Assembly (NCBI RefSeq): GCF_011299595.1
Contig: NZ_CP049867.1
Coordinates: 2,480,001-2,544,000 of the forward strand
Length of the DNA: 64,000 nucleotides
Origin: Nocardioides sp. HDW12B
GTDB lineage: Bacteria; Actinomycetota; Actinomycetes; Propionibacteriales; Nocardioidaceae
Reading direction: 5' to 3'
The number at the start of each line of letters is the position of its first letter. The stretch's first letter is position 1. Positions 8,591 to 15,689 of this stretch are shown here, piece after piece. Both the position numbers and the translations under genes were made by a program. Under the pieces are notes generated by a model that had not been told where the DNA came from, did not search any database, and was given only the letters and a program-made list of their open reading frames with translations.

Positions 8591-9306
8591 CCGCACGACC
8601 CCCGACCGACCACCAGCTCGACCACGAGCTCGACCAGCACCTGCGCCGCACGCTGTCCGCGGTCGCCGACACCGTCCGCGACGAGCCGGCCGACCGGCCG
8701 GCCGTGACCCCGCTCCGCCCCCGGCGGCGCCGGCGCCTGGTGCTGGGCGCCGCGGCGGCGGCCGTCGCCGTGCCCGTGGCCGCCGCCGCGGTGGTGGGGC
8801 TCGGGCCGGAGTACGTCGACCGGATCCCGCCGGCCGACCCGATCATCAGCGGCAGCATCGACGGCGAGCGCTACTGGGTCGTCGACGGCCCGGACGTCCC
8901 CCGGTGCGCGGGCCGCCCGTCGGGCATCATGACGCTCGCGGAGCAGGACAACGTGGTGGGGCAGGAGTGGAACGGCTTCGGCTACGTCCTCGGTCCGCCC
9001 ACCCCGGACGGCTGCGCGCCGCGCACGGTCGACGCCTCCCCCGACGAGACCTACGTCTCCGACGGCGGCCAGTCCGTCGGCGACGGCATGCTGTGGGCCG
9101 GGGCGCTCCACCCGGACGTCGACCAGGTCCGCGTCTCGCTCGACGAGGCCGAGCCGTTCGACGCCGACACCTTCACCCACGAGGGCGCCACCTACTTCAC
9201 CGTCGAGGTCCCCGCGGACACGGCGGTGTTCACCGTCGAGTACGTCGTCGACGGCCAGGTCGTGACGCCCCCCGCCGGCGAGACGGCCACGCACACCCTG
9301 GGGTGA
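8587..9306 (+). CDS. Single-pass membrane protein, probable sigma-factor partner
   Basis: A 239-aa protein translationally coupled to the ECF sigma gene. Residues 1-38 are hydrophilic and probably cytoplasmic. An Arg-rich patch precedes one hydrophobic helix (about 44-66), and the remaining 170 residues form an Asp/Gly-rich extracytoplasmic domain with no motif I recognise. Topology and coupling suggest an anti-sigma or signal-sensing partner. There is no zinc-binding HxxxCxxC anti-sigma motif, so direct sigma binding is only an inference. Confidence 0.65.
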   Translation: MTARPPTDHQLDHELDQHLRRTLSAVADTVRDEPADRPAVTPLRPRRRRRLVLGAAAAAVAVPVAAAAVVGLGPEYVDRIPPADPIISGSIDGERYWVVDGPDVPRCAGRPSGIMTLAEQDNVVGQEWNGFGYVLGPPTPDGCAPRTVDASPDETYVSDGGQSVGDGMLWAGALHPDVDQVRVSLDEAEPFDADTFTHEGATYFTVEVPADTAVFTVEYVVDGQVVTPPAGETATHTLG

Positions 9307-9315
9307 CCCCCGCCA

Positions 9316-9350
9316 GCCCGGAGAGCCGGGCGGCACGGTCGGCACCGACC
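9316..9350 (+). terminator. Two short hairpins after the sigma/anti-sigma pair
   Basis: GCCCGG-AGAG-CCGGGC (9316-9331) is followed by GGTCGG-CA-CCGACC (9337-9350). Both are perfect stems ten bases after the stop codon. No T-run follows, so this is a candidate terminator of the kind found in GC-rich genomes, not a canonical one. Confidence 0.45.
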
Positions 9351-9352
9351 GC

Positions 9353-9358
9353 TACAGT
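9353..9358 (+). promoter_or_regulatory. -10 box for leaderless transcription of the CrtI-like gene
   Basis: TACAGT ends six bases before the ATG at 9365. With transcription starting at that A, the mRNA would have no 5' leader; there is no Shine-Dalgarno sequence, which agrees. Confidence 0.55.
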
Positions 9359-9364
9359 CCCCCC

Positions 9365-10738
9365 ATGTCACGCGTGGTGGTCCTCGGGGGCGGGCTGGCC
9401 GGCTGCGCCTCGGCCGCACGCCTGGCCAAGCAGGGCCACGAGGTCGTCCTGGTCGAGTCCCGCCCGACGCTCGGCGGGGCGCTGGGGCTGGTCGAGCAGG
9501 ACGGCTTCACCTGGGACACCGGCCCCGCCACCACCGCCCTCCCGGCCGTGCTGCGCGACCTGTTCCGCAAGTCCGGGCGCCCCCTGGAGCGCGAGCTCGA
9601 GCTGGTGCCCGTGGACCCGATGCGCGAGCACCGCTTCACCGACGGCACCGTGCTGCGGCTGCCCTCCGGCAGCCGCGCCGCCCAGCTGGCCGCGGTCGAC
9701 GAGGCCTTCGGACCCGCCCAGGACGCGAAGGGCCGTCCGGTCAGGGCCGGTCGCTCCGGCAAGGCCGCCCCGAGCCCCGGGCGTCAGTGGGTCGACCACG
9801 TCCACGCCCAGGCCGAGGCCTGGGACCTGCTGCGCCGCGACTGGTTCGAGCGGTCCGCAGGCATCGAGCACCTGCCCGAGGCCACCGAGAAGCTGCTGAC
9901 GAGCCGCCTGATGCTGCACAAGGTCGTCGAGCGCCGCTTCGACGACCCCCGTCTGCGCACGCTGGCCACCCACCACGCGGTCGAGGGCGGGCACGACCCC
10001 CGCAACGTCCCGGCCTGGTTCGCGATCCTGGACTACCTCGAGCAGAACTTCGGCACCTGGACGGTCCCCGGCGGTCTCGGTGCCTTCGCCGTGCTGCTGA
10101 CCAAGCGCCTGGGCGAGCGCCGGGTGGAGGTCCTCACCGGCGTCACCGCCCTCGACGTCGTGATGTCCGGCACCTCCTCGGACGCCCGGCCGGTCGCGGT
10201 CACCACGAGCGCCGGCGAGGTCGCCTGCGACCAGGTCGTGGTGGCCCTCGACCCCCGCCGGCTGCCCGCCCTGGCGTCGTACGTCAAGCGCACCATGCCG
10301 GCCGTCCCGCCGACCGTCACCCACCTGGGCCTCAGCGACGACGCGCCCGACCTGCCCGCCGAGGTCGTGGTGCACGACGAGTACACGCTCACGATCCGCA
10401 CCGGCGGGCAGGCCCCTCCCGGGCGTCGCGCGTGGACCGTGCTCGGCCGCGGCCGGCTCGCCGAGGACCTCGTGATGGCGATGGCCCGCCACAAGCTCGA
10501 CGTCCGTGACGCCATCGAGGTGCGCGTCGACCTGTCACCGCGCGCGCTGGTCGAGCAGTGGTCCGGGTCCCCCAGCGGCGTGCTGTGGCAGGGCCGCAGC
10601 ACGATCTCCGACCGGCTCTCGACCCGCACCCCCCTGCCCGGCGTGTACGCCGCAGGCGCCCACACCGGAGGCGGCGGGTGGCTGCCCTTCGTGGGGCTCA
10701 GCGCCGCCCTGGTGGCCGAGGCGATCGGCCCGGCCTGA
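9365..10738 (+). CDS. FAD-dependent oxidoreductase, phytoene desaturase (CrtI)-like
   Basis: A 457-aa flavoprotein. VVVLGGGLAGCASAARLAKQGHEVVLVE is the N-terminal GxGxxG FAD-binding fold, with the acidic strand end at residue 31. TPLPGVYAAGAHTGGGGWLPFVGLSAALVAEAI is the typical C-terminal FAD motif of the amine-oxidase/CrtI group. A basic insert around residues 122-140 looks lineage-specific. A polyprenyl diphosphate synthase lies just beyond metF, so an isoprenoid substrate is plausible. No phytoene synthase or cyclase is nearby, so a carotenoid role is not established. Confidence 0.85.
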   Translation: MSRVVVLGGGLAGCASAARLAKQGHEVVLVESRPTLGGALGLVEQDGFTWDTGPATTALPAVLRDLFRKSGRPLERELELVPVDPMREHRFTDGTVLRLPSGSRAAQLAAVDEAFGPAQDAKGRPVRAGRSGKAAPSPGRQWVDHVHAQAEAWDLLRRDWFERSAGIEHLPEATEKLLTSRLMLHKVVERRFDDPRLRTLATHHAVEGGHDPRNVPAWFAILDYLEQNFGTWTVPGGLGAFAVLLTKRLGERRVEVLTGVTALDVVMSGTSSDARPVAVTTSAGEVACDQVVVALDPRRLPALASYVKRTMPAVPPTVTHLGLSDDAPDLPAEVVVHDEYTLTIRTGGQAPPGRRAWTVLGRGRLAEDLVMAMARHKLDVRDAIEVRVDLSPRALVEQWSGSPSGVLWQGRSTISDRLSTRTPLPGVYAAGAHTGGGGWLPFVGLSAALVAEAIGPA

Positions 10739-10752
10739 GGTCTCGCCGACCG

Positions 10753-11676
10753 TCAGGCGACCGGCAGGGCCAGGTCGGCGTAGATCTCCCGCGTCGCCCG
10801 CGACCGGTTGAGCGTGTAGAAGTGCAGCCCCGGGGCGTCGCCACGCAGCAGCTCCTCGCAGAGCTCGGCCGCGATCGCCGTGCCCTCCGCGCGGACCGCC
10901 TCGGCGTCGCCCTCGAACCGGGTGACCCGGGCGACGACGTCGGCCGGCACCTCGCGGCCCGACAGCTCGGCCATCCGCGCGATCTGGCGCAGGTTCGTGA
11001 TCGGCATGATGCCGGGCAGCACCGGGATGGTGACCCCGGCGGCCCGCGCTCTCTCCAGCAGCCCGAAGTAGTCCGAGGCGCGCAGCACCATCTCGGTGAT
11101 CGCGAACTCCGCACCGGCGTCCTGCTTGCGGCGCAGCACCGCGATGTCGGCGTCGAGGTCGGCGGCGTCACGGTGGCCCTCGGGGAAGGCGGCGACGCCG
11201 ACGCTGAAGTCGCCGAGCGAGCGCACCAGGGCGACCAGCTCGTCGGCGTAGGTCAGCCCGCCGTCGGTCGGGGTCCAGGCCGTGCCCGGACCGCCGGGCG
11301 GGTCGCCGCGCAGGGTCAGCACGTTGCGCACACCGGCGTCGGCGTACGCCCCGACGATCGAGCGCAGCTCGTCGCGCGTGTGGCCCACGCAGGTCAGGTG
11401 CGCCATCGGCGTCATCGTCGTCTCGCGCGCGATCCGCTGCGTGATCTCGATGGTGGTGTCCCGGCTCGAGCCGCCGGCGCCGTAGGTCACCGAGACGAAC
11501 GTCGGACGCAGCGGCTCCAGCTCGCGCAGGGCCTTCCACAGCGCCGTGACGCCGGCGGCGTCCTTGGGCGGGAAGAACTCGAAGGAGAACGACCGCTCGC
11601 CGGTCGCGAGCAGGTCGCGCACGCGGCGACCGCCGCCGGACATGCGGGAGGAACGCTCCTGGGGCACGGGACTCAT
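10753..11676 (-). CDS. metF: Methylenetetrahydrofolate reductase
   Basis: This enzyme reduces 5,10-methylene-THF to 5-methyl-THF for methionine synthesis, using an FAD-binding TIM barrel. SFEFFPPKD is the N-terminal signature. FVSVTYGAGGSSRDTT, HLTCVGHT and NVLTLRGDPP are classic MetF strand motifs, and the closing LHFYTLNRS matches the family end. It is 307 aa from the ATG at 11676; an ATG at 11643 is the alternative. A TATCCT element seven bases before 11676 and no Shine-Dalgarno favour a leaderless start there. It is convergent with the CrtI-like gene and divergent from the prenyl synthase. Confidence 0.93.
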   Translation of the reverse strand: MSPVPQERSSRMSGGGRRVRDLLATGERSFSFEFFPPKDAAGVTALWKALRELEPLRPTFVSVTYGAGGSSRDTTIEITQRIARETTMTPMAHLTCVGHTRDELRSIVGAYADAGVRNVLTLRGDPPGGPGTAWTPTDGGLTYADELVALVRSLGDFSVGVAAFPEGHRDAADLDADIAVLRRKQDAGAEFAITEMVLRASDYFGLLERARAAGVTIPVLPGIMPITNLRQIARMAELSGREVPADVVARVTRFEGDAEAVRAEGTAIAAELCEELLRGDAPGLHFYTLNRSRATREIYADLALPVA

Positions 11677-11683
11677 GAGGCCC

Positions 11684-11704
11684 AGGATAGGTGGGCCGTA
11701 GGCT
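11684..11704. promoter_or_regulatory. Divergent leaderless promoters for metF and the prenyl synthase
   Basis: On the minus strand TATCCT (11689-11684) is seven bases before the metF ATG. On the plus strand TAGGCT (11699-11704) is six bases before the GTG at 11711. The two -10 boxes are about ten bases apart, so RNA polymerase binding on one side should interfere with the other. Confidence 0.55.
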
Positions 11705-11710
11705 CGGCCG

Positions 11711-12787
11711 GTGACGTCAGCCACCCCGTGGGACCCCGCGTCCTTCCGCGCCGAGATCCAGACGGTGCTCGACACGTTCGTCGACGCCCAGGCCGCCCAG
11801 TACGTCGACCTCGGCGACGACGCCGCCCGCCTCATGGCTGCGGCGACGCAGTCGGTGGCCGGCGGCAAGCGCTTCCGGGCGATGTTCTGCGCGTGGGGCT
11901 TCCGCGCCGTGCGCGAGCCCGAGCCGGGTGAGGAGGGGGCCCTCCTGCGCGCCGCGGCCGCGCTCGAGCTGCTGCACGCCTCCGCGCTCGTCCACGACGA
12001 CTTCATGGACGCCTCCGACACTCGCCGCGGGCACCCCGCCACCCACGTCGCCTTCGCCGAGCTCCACCGCAGCTCCGGCTGGCCCGGCTCGCCGGAGCAG
12101 TACGGCGCCGCTGCGGCGGTCCTGCTCGGCGACCTGCTGCTGTCGTGGGCCGACGAGCTCATGCGTGGCTGCGGCCTGCCCGCCGACGTGGTGGCCGAGG
12201 CGCTGCGCGTCTTCGACGCCACCCGCAGCGAGGTCGTGCTCGGGCAGTTCCTCGACGTGTCGCTGCAGGCCCGCGGCGAGGCCGACGTCGAGCAGGCGAT
12301 GCAGGTGGTGCGCTACAAGTCGGCGAAGTACTCCGTCGAGCGGCCGCTGCACGTCGGCGCCGTGCTGGCCGGCGGCGGCCCCGAGATGGTGGGCGCGCTG
12401 TCGGCCTTCGGGCTGCCGCTCGGCGAGGCCTTCCAGCTGCGCGACGACCTCCTCGGCGTCTTCGGCGACCCCTCGGTCACGGGCAAGCCGGCCGGCGACG
12501 ACCTGACCGAGGGCAAGCGGACCGTGCTGGTCGCGCTGGCGCTGGCCGGGTCGTCCGTCGAGGACGCGGCCGCCCTCGACGCGGCCCTCGGGCGGGCGCT
12601 GGAGCCCGCCGAGGTGGCCCGCTTCCAGGGCGTCATCGAGTCCTCGGGGGCGGCGGCGCAGGTGGAGGAGCGCATCGACGCCCTGACCCGGGACTGCCTC
12701 GCGGCGCTCGAGGCCGCACCGGTCACGTCGTACGCCCGGGTGGTGCTGGCCGACCTGGCCCGGGCCGCGACGCAGCGCAGCCTCTGA
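11711..12787 (+). CDS. Polyprenyl diphosphate synthase (GGPP-synthase type)
   Basis: A 358-aa all-helical trans-prenyltransferase that condenses isopentenyl diphosphate onto allylic diphosphates. The first aspartate-rich motif is D96-D97-F98-M99-D100 followed by TRRG. The second is RDDLLGVFGD with D245-D246. GGKRFRAMFC is the conserved IPP-binding Lys/Arg region. Product length cannot be assigned safely. The metF, prenyl synthase, Rv2175c-like, PASTA kinase order parallels M. tuberculosis Rv2172c-idsA2-Rv2175c-pknL as I recall it. The ispG, rip1 and dxr genes at the right end supply precursors by the MEP route. Confidence 0.92.
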   Translation: MTSATPWDPASFRAEIQTVLDTFVDAQAAQYVDLGDDAARLMAAATQSVAGGKRFRAMFCAWGFRAVREPEPGEEGALLRAAAALELLHASALVHDDFMDASDTRRGHPATHVAFAELHRSSGWPGSPEQYGAAAAVLLGDLLLSWADELMRGCGLPADVVAEALRVFDATRSEVVLGQFLDVSLQARGEADVEQAMQVVRYKSAKYSVERPLHVGAVLAGGGPEMVGALSAFGLPLGEAFQLRDDLLGVFGDPSVTGKPAGDDLTEGKRTVLVALALAGSSVEDAAALDAALGRALEPAEVARFQGVIESSGAAAQVEERIDALTRDCLAALEAAPVTSYARVVLADLARAATQRSL

Positions 12788-12796
12788 GGCAGGGTC

Positions 12797-13243
12797 CTAG
12801 AGCGCCATCGCCTGGGCGCGGCGCTTGACCTCGGACCCGCGGTTCTCGCGCAGGGCGTCGATCGGGCGACCGGGCAGGGTCTCGTCGGGGGTGAAGAGCC
12901 ACGTGATGATCTCGTGGTCGGTGTACTCCCCGTCGTGCAGCACGGTGCACAGCCCCGGCACGCCCTTGACGATCTCGCCCTGGTCGACGAGCGCGGCCGG
13001 CACCTGCTGGCCCGTGCCCGGGGCCGGCACCACCGCGGCGAGCTGGTGCTCCTTGATGAGCTGGCGGACGCGGCTGACGGTCACGCCCAGCGCCTCGGCG
13101 CAGGCCGACCAGTCGAACCAGTCGCCCACGAGGTCGCGGATCGGATCGGCGGGGGTCTGGTCGGAGGTCTGGGCGGAGGTCTGGGCGGAGGTCTGGGCGG
13201 GAGTGTCGGCGGACGTCTCAGCGGGGTCGTTCACGGCGGACAC
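12797..13243 (-). CDS. Rv2175c-family DNA-binding protein, probable PknL substrate
   Basis: 148 aa from the GTG at 13243 (13234 is an alternative). A Thr/Ser/Gln-rich N-terminus of about 27 residues precedes a winged helix-turn-helix-like domain: DWFDWSACAEALGVTVSRVRQLIKEHQL, then VKGVPGLCTVLHDGEYTDHEIITWLF. In M. tuberculosis the orthologue Rv2175c binds DNA and is phosphorylated by the adjacent kinase PknL on an N-terminal threonine. Here the repeated TSAQ-type tail offers many Thr/Ser acceptor sites. It is encoded head-to-head with pknL, 162 bases apart. Confidence 0.88.
   Translation of the reverse strand: MSAVNDPAETSADTPAQTSAQTSAQTSDQTPADPIRDLVGDWFDWSACAEALGVTVSRVRQLIKEHQLAAVVPAPGTGQQVPAALVDQGEIVKGVPGLCTVLHDGEYTDHEIITWLFTPDETLPGRPIDALRENRGSEVKRRAQAMAL
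13151..13198. repeat. Four 12-bp tandem repeats in the Rv2175c-like gene
   Basis: Three perfect copies of GGAGGTCTGGGC (13163-13198) follow one degenerate copy (13151-13162). On the coding strand each unit gives an in-frame four-residue Ala-Gln-Thr-Ser repeat in the N-terminal tail. Confidence 0.85.
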
Positions 13244-13325
13244 TCTGCCACCGCGGGGCCGTGGGCAGCGAACCGGCGGCACGCCGGGCAGCCTCCGCAG
13301 CCCGGGGGCCGGGGCACGGCACCCT

Positions 13326-13331
13326 TAGAGT
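13326..13331 (+). promoter_or_regulatory. Candidate -10 box of pknL
   Basis: TAGAGT lies about 75 bases before the pknL ATG. It is the only clear -10-like hexamer in this GC-rich intergenic region. I could not find a convincing -35 element, so the call is tentative. Confidence 0.3.
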
Positions 13332-13405
13332 CGTCCTTCCTGCGCCCGTGGCCGACAGCTGCGCGCTCGACCCGAGGAGCCGTCGTGGAGAGAGGTGCCG
13401 ACCCG

Positions 13406-15592
13406 ATGACGGGACGCGTCCTCGAGGGCCGCTACCGCGTGGGGGCGAAGATCGCACGCGGCGGGATGGCCACCGTCTACGAGGCCCTCGACCTCCGGCT
13501 GAACCGCGGGTGCGCGGTGAAGATCATGCACAGCGACCTCGGCGACGACGCCGACTTCCGGCGCCGCTTCGTGCGCGAGGCGCACGCCGCTGCCCGGCTC
13601 TCCCACCCCAACGTGGTGTCGGTCTCCGACCAGGGCGACGACGACGGCGCGCTGTTCCTCGTGATGGAGCACGTCGAGGGCCGCACCCTGCGCGAGGTCG
13701 TGCGCGAGGAGGCGCCGATGGCTCCCGAGCGCGCCCTCGCGCTGCTCGAGCCCGTGCTGGCGGCGCTGTCCGAGGCCCACGCCGCCGGGCTGGTGCACCG
13801 CGACGTCAAGCCGGAGAACGTGCTGATCGCCGACGACGGCCGCATCAAGGTCGCCGACTTCGGGCTTGCGCGCGCGTTCGACGCCAGCGTCAGCCAGACC
13901 GCGACGCGCGGCGTGCTCATCGGCACGGTCTCCTACCTCGCCCCCGAGCTGATCGTGGACGGCAGCGCCGACCCCCGCGTCGACGTGTACGCCGCCGGGG
14001 TGCTGCTCTTCGAGATGCTCACGGGCCGCAAGCCCCACGAGGGCGACGGCGCCATCCAGATCGCCTTCAAGCACGTCAACGAGGACATCCCCGCTCCCTC
14101 GACCTGCACCCCCGCACCGTTGCCGTCGTACGTCGACGCGCTGGTGACGCGAGCGACCTCCCGCGACCGCGACCGTCGCCAGGCCGACGCCAAGGTGTTC
14201 CTGCAGCAGACGCGGCGCGTGTCCGCCACGCTGCGGGCCGGGGTCGTCGACGACGAGGAGCTCACCGCCGACCTGCTGCCCGCGGGACCGCTGACCCTGC
14301 CCGGGGCCGCCGACGAGCCCGAGGTCGAGGAGGAGCCCCTGCGCGTCCCGCTGACGGCTGCGACCGTCGCCGCCGACCGTGACGACGCCGCCGACGACGA
14401 CGCGGTCTCCGACCGCTCGGTCCCGCTGCCCGACCACGCGCTCCCGCTGCCGGACAGCGAGGAGACGACCACGATCATCCGCGTGGGCGGTCTCGCCGCG
14501 GCCGGCGTCGCCGCCGGGTCCGCCGCGGGCCGCTCCGACGCCTCCTCACGCTCCTCGGTGGCGACCCGGACCCGTCGGCCGGCCGGCCAGGGTGGTCCCG
14601 GTGGTCCCGGCGGCACCGGCGACCGCCCCGGCGTCGTTCCCGGCCAGTCCGGGCCCCCACACCGCGTCGCGGACTCCCCCGCGCCCGCCGGGCGACGGCC
14701 GCGGCGTCGTCCCCGCAAGGGCTGGGTGCTGCTGCTCGTCGTGGCGCTGCTGACCGTGGCGGCCGGATACGCGGGCTGGTGGTTCGCCATCGGGCGCTAC
14801 ACCTCGACCCCGGGCGTGATCAACCTCGCGGTCTCCGACGCGGAGGCGCGGGCCGCGGACGCCGGGCTCGACCTCGACGTCACCGAGCGCACCTTCTCCG
14901 AGTCGGTCCCCGCGGGCTCCGTCATCGAGACCTCCCCGGCGGCCGGATCCCGCATCGTCGAGGGCGGCACGATCGAGGTCGTGGTCTCCAAGGGCCGCGA
15001 GCGCTACGCCGTACCGGCGCTGGCGGGCAAGCCGTTCGAGGACGTCGAGGCGATCCTCGCCGAGCGGAACCTGACCCTGGGCGAGCCGACCAAGCGCTAC
15101 AGCGAGACCGTCGCGAAGGGCAGCGTGGTCGCCGTCGACCCGGTGGCCGGCACGGAGCTGCGGCGCGACAGCGTGGTCACCGTCGTGGTGAGCCGTGGGC
15201 CTCGCCCGATCGAGATCCCCGACTTCGCCGGCCGCAGCGCCGAGCGCGCGGAGGAGAGGCTGGTCGAGCTCGGCTTCGATGTCACCACGACCGAGGAGAA
15301 CAGCGACACCGTCGACAAGGGCGTGGTCATCGACCAGACCCCCGACGACGGCACCGGCTTCAAGGGCGACGAGATCGAGCTGGTGGTCTCGAAGGGCCCG
15401 GTCCTGGTCGTCGTGCCCGACCTGGCCGGGCTGAGCGTGGAGGCCGCGACCGACGAGCTGGCCGCGGTGGGCCTCGGGATCGACGTCAGCGAGACCCAGC
15501 TCTACGTCGGTCTCGACACCGTGGTCCGTCAGGACGTGGACGGTGGCTCCTCGATCCCCAAGGGCAGCGTCGTCACCGTCGGCGTCGTCTGA
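13406..15592 (+). CDS. pknL: Transmembrane Ser/Thr protein kinase with four PASTA domains (PknL type)
   Basis: 728 aa from the ATG at 13406, preceded by GGAGAGAGG; a GTG at 13385 is also possible. The kinase domain spans about residues 1-270: glycine loop IARGGMATVYE, Lys39, catalytic HRDVKPEN with D133, DFG with D151 and a Thr/Ser-rich activation loop (SVSQTATRGV). A low-complexity juxtamembrane linker follows, then one helix (about 439-465) and four extracellular PASTA repeats that in relatives bind peptidoglycan or muropeptides. Beside it is its likely substrate, the Rv2175c-like protein. Cell-wall or growth control is the expected role. Confidence 0.93.
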   Translation: MTGRVLEGRYRVGAKIARGGMATVYEALDLRLNRGCAVKIMHSDLGDDADFRRRFVREAHAAARLSHPNVVSVSDQGDDDGALFLVMEHVEGRTLREVVREEAPMAPERALALLEPVLAALSEAHAAGLVHRDVKPENVLIADDGRIKVADFGLARAFDASVSQTATRGVLIGTVSYLAPELIVDGSADPRVDVYAAGVLLFEMLTGRKPHEGDGAIQIAFKHVNEDIPAPSTCTPAPLPSYVDALVTRATSRDRDRRQADAKVFLQQTRRVSATLRAGVVDDEELTADLLPAGPLTLPGAADEPEVEEEPLRVPLTAATVAADRDDAADDDAVSDRSVPLPDHALPLPDSEETTTIIRVGGLAAAGVAAGSAAGRSDASSRSSVATRTRRPAGQGGPGGPGGTGDRPGVVPGQSGPPHRVADSPAPAGRRPRRRPRKGWVLLLVVALLTVAAGYAGWWFAIGRYTSTPGVINLAVSDAEARAADAGLDLDVTERTFSESVPAGSVIETSPAAGSRIVEGGTIEVVVSKGRERYAVPALAGKPFEDVEAILAERNLTLGEPTKRYSETVAKGSVVAVDPVAGTELRRDSVVTVVVSRGPRPIEIPDFAGRSAERAEERLVELGFDVTTTEENSDTVDKGVVIDQTPDDGTGFKGDEIELVVSKGPVLVVVPDLAGLSVEAATDELAAVGLGIDVSETQLYVGLDTVVRQDVDGGSSIPKGSVVTVGVV

Positions 15593-15608
15593 CCGCCCTT
15601 TCCCTGCC

Positions 15609-15663
15609 GAAGCGTCGCGCACGTACGCGCGACGCTTCGCGCGTACACGAGCGACGCTTCGCG
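15609..15663. terminator. 12-bp perfect hairpin plus repeated arm between pknL and rnj
   Basis: GAAGCGTCGCGC (15609-15620) and GCGCGACGCTTC (15627-15638) form a perfect 12-bp stem around ACGTAC. The right arm GCGACGCTTCGCG recurs at 15651-15663, so two alternative stems with the same left arm are possible. It lies between convergent genes and could stop transcription from both sides, although no T-run is present. Confidence 0.55.
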
Positions 15664-15689
15664 GGGGTTGGCCGGGGAGAGGGGGAGGG

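Noticed and set aside
9365-12787. Carotenoid biosynthesis cluster from the CrtI-like gene and the prenyl synthase
   Set aside because: No phytoene synthase or cyclase is present and metF separates the genes; the order resembles the mycobacterial Rv2172c-Rv2173 locus, so a carotenoid function is not supported.
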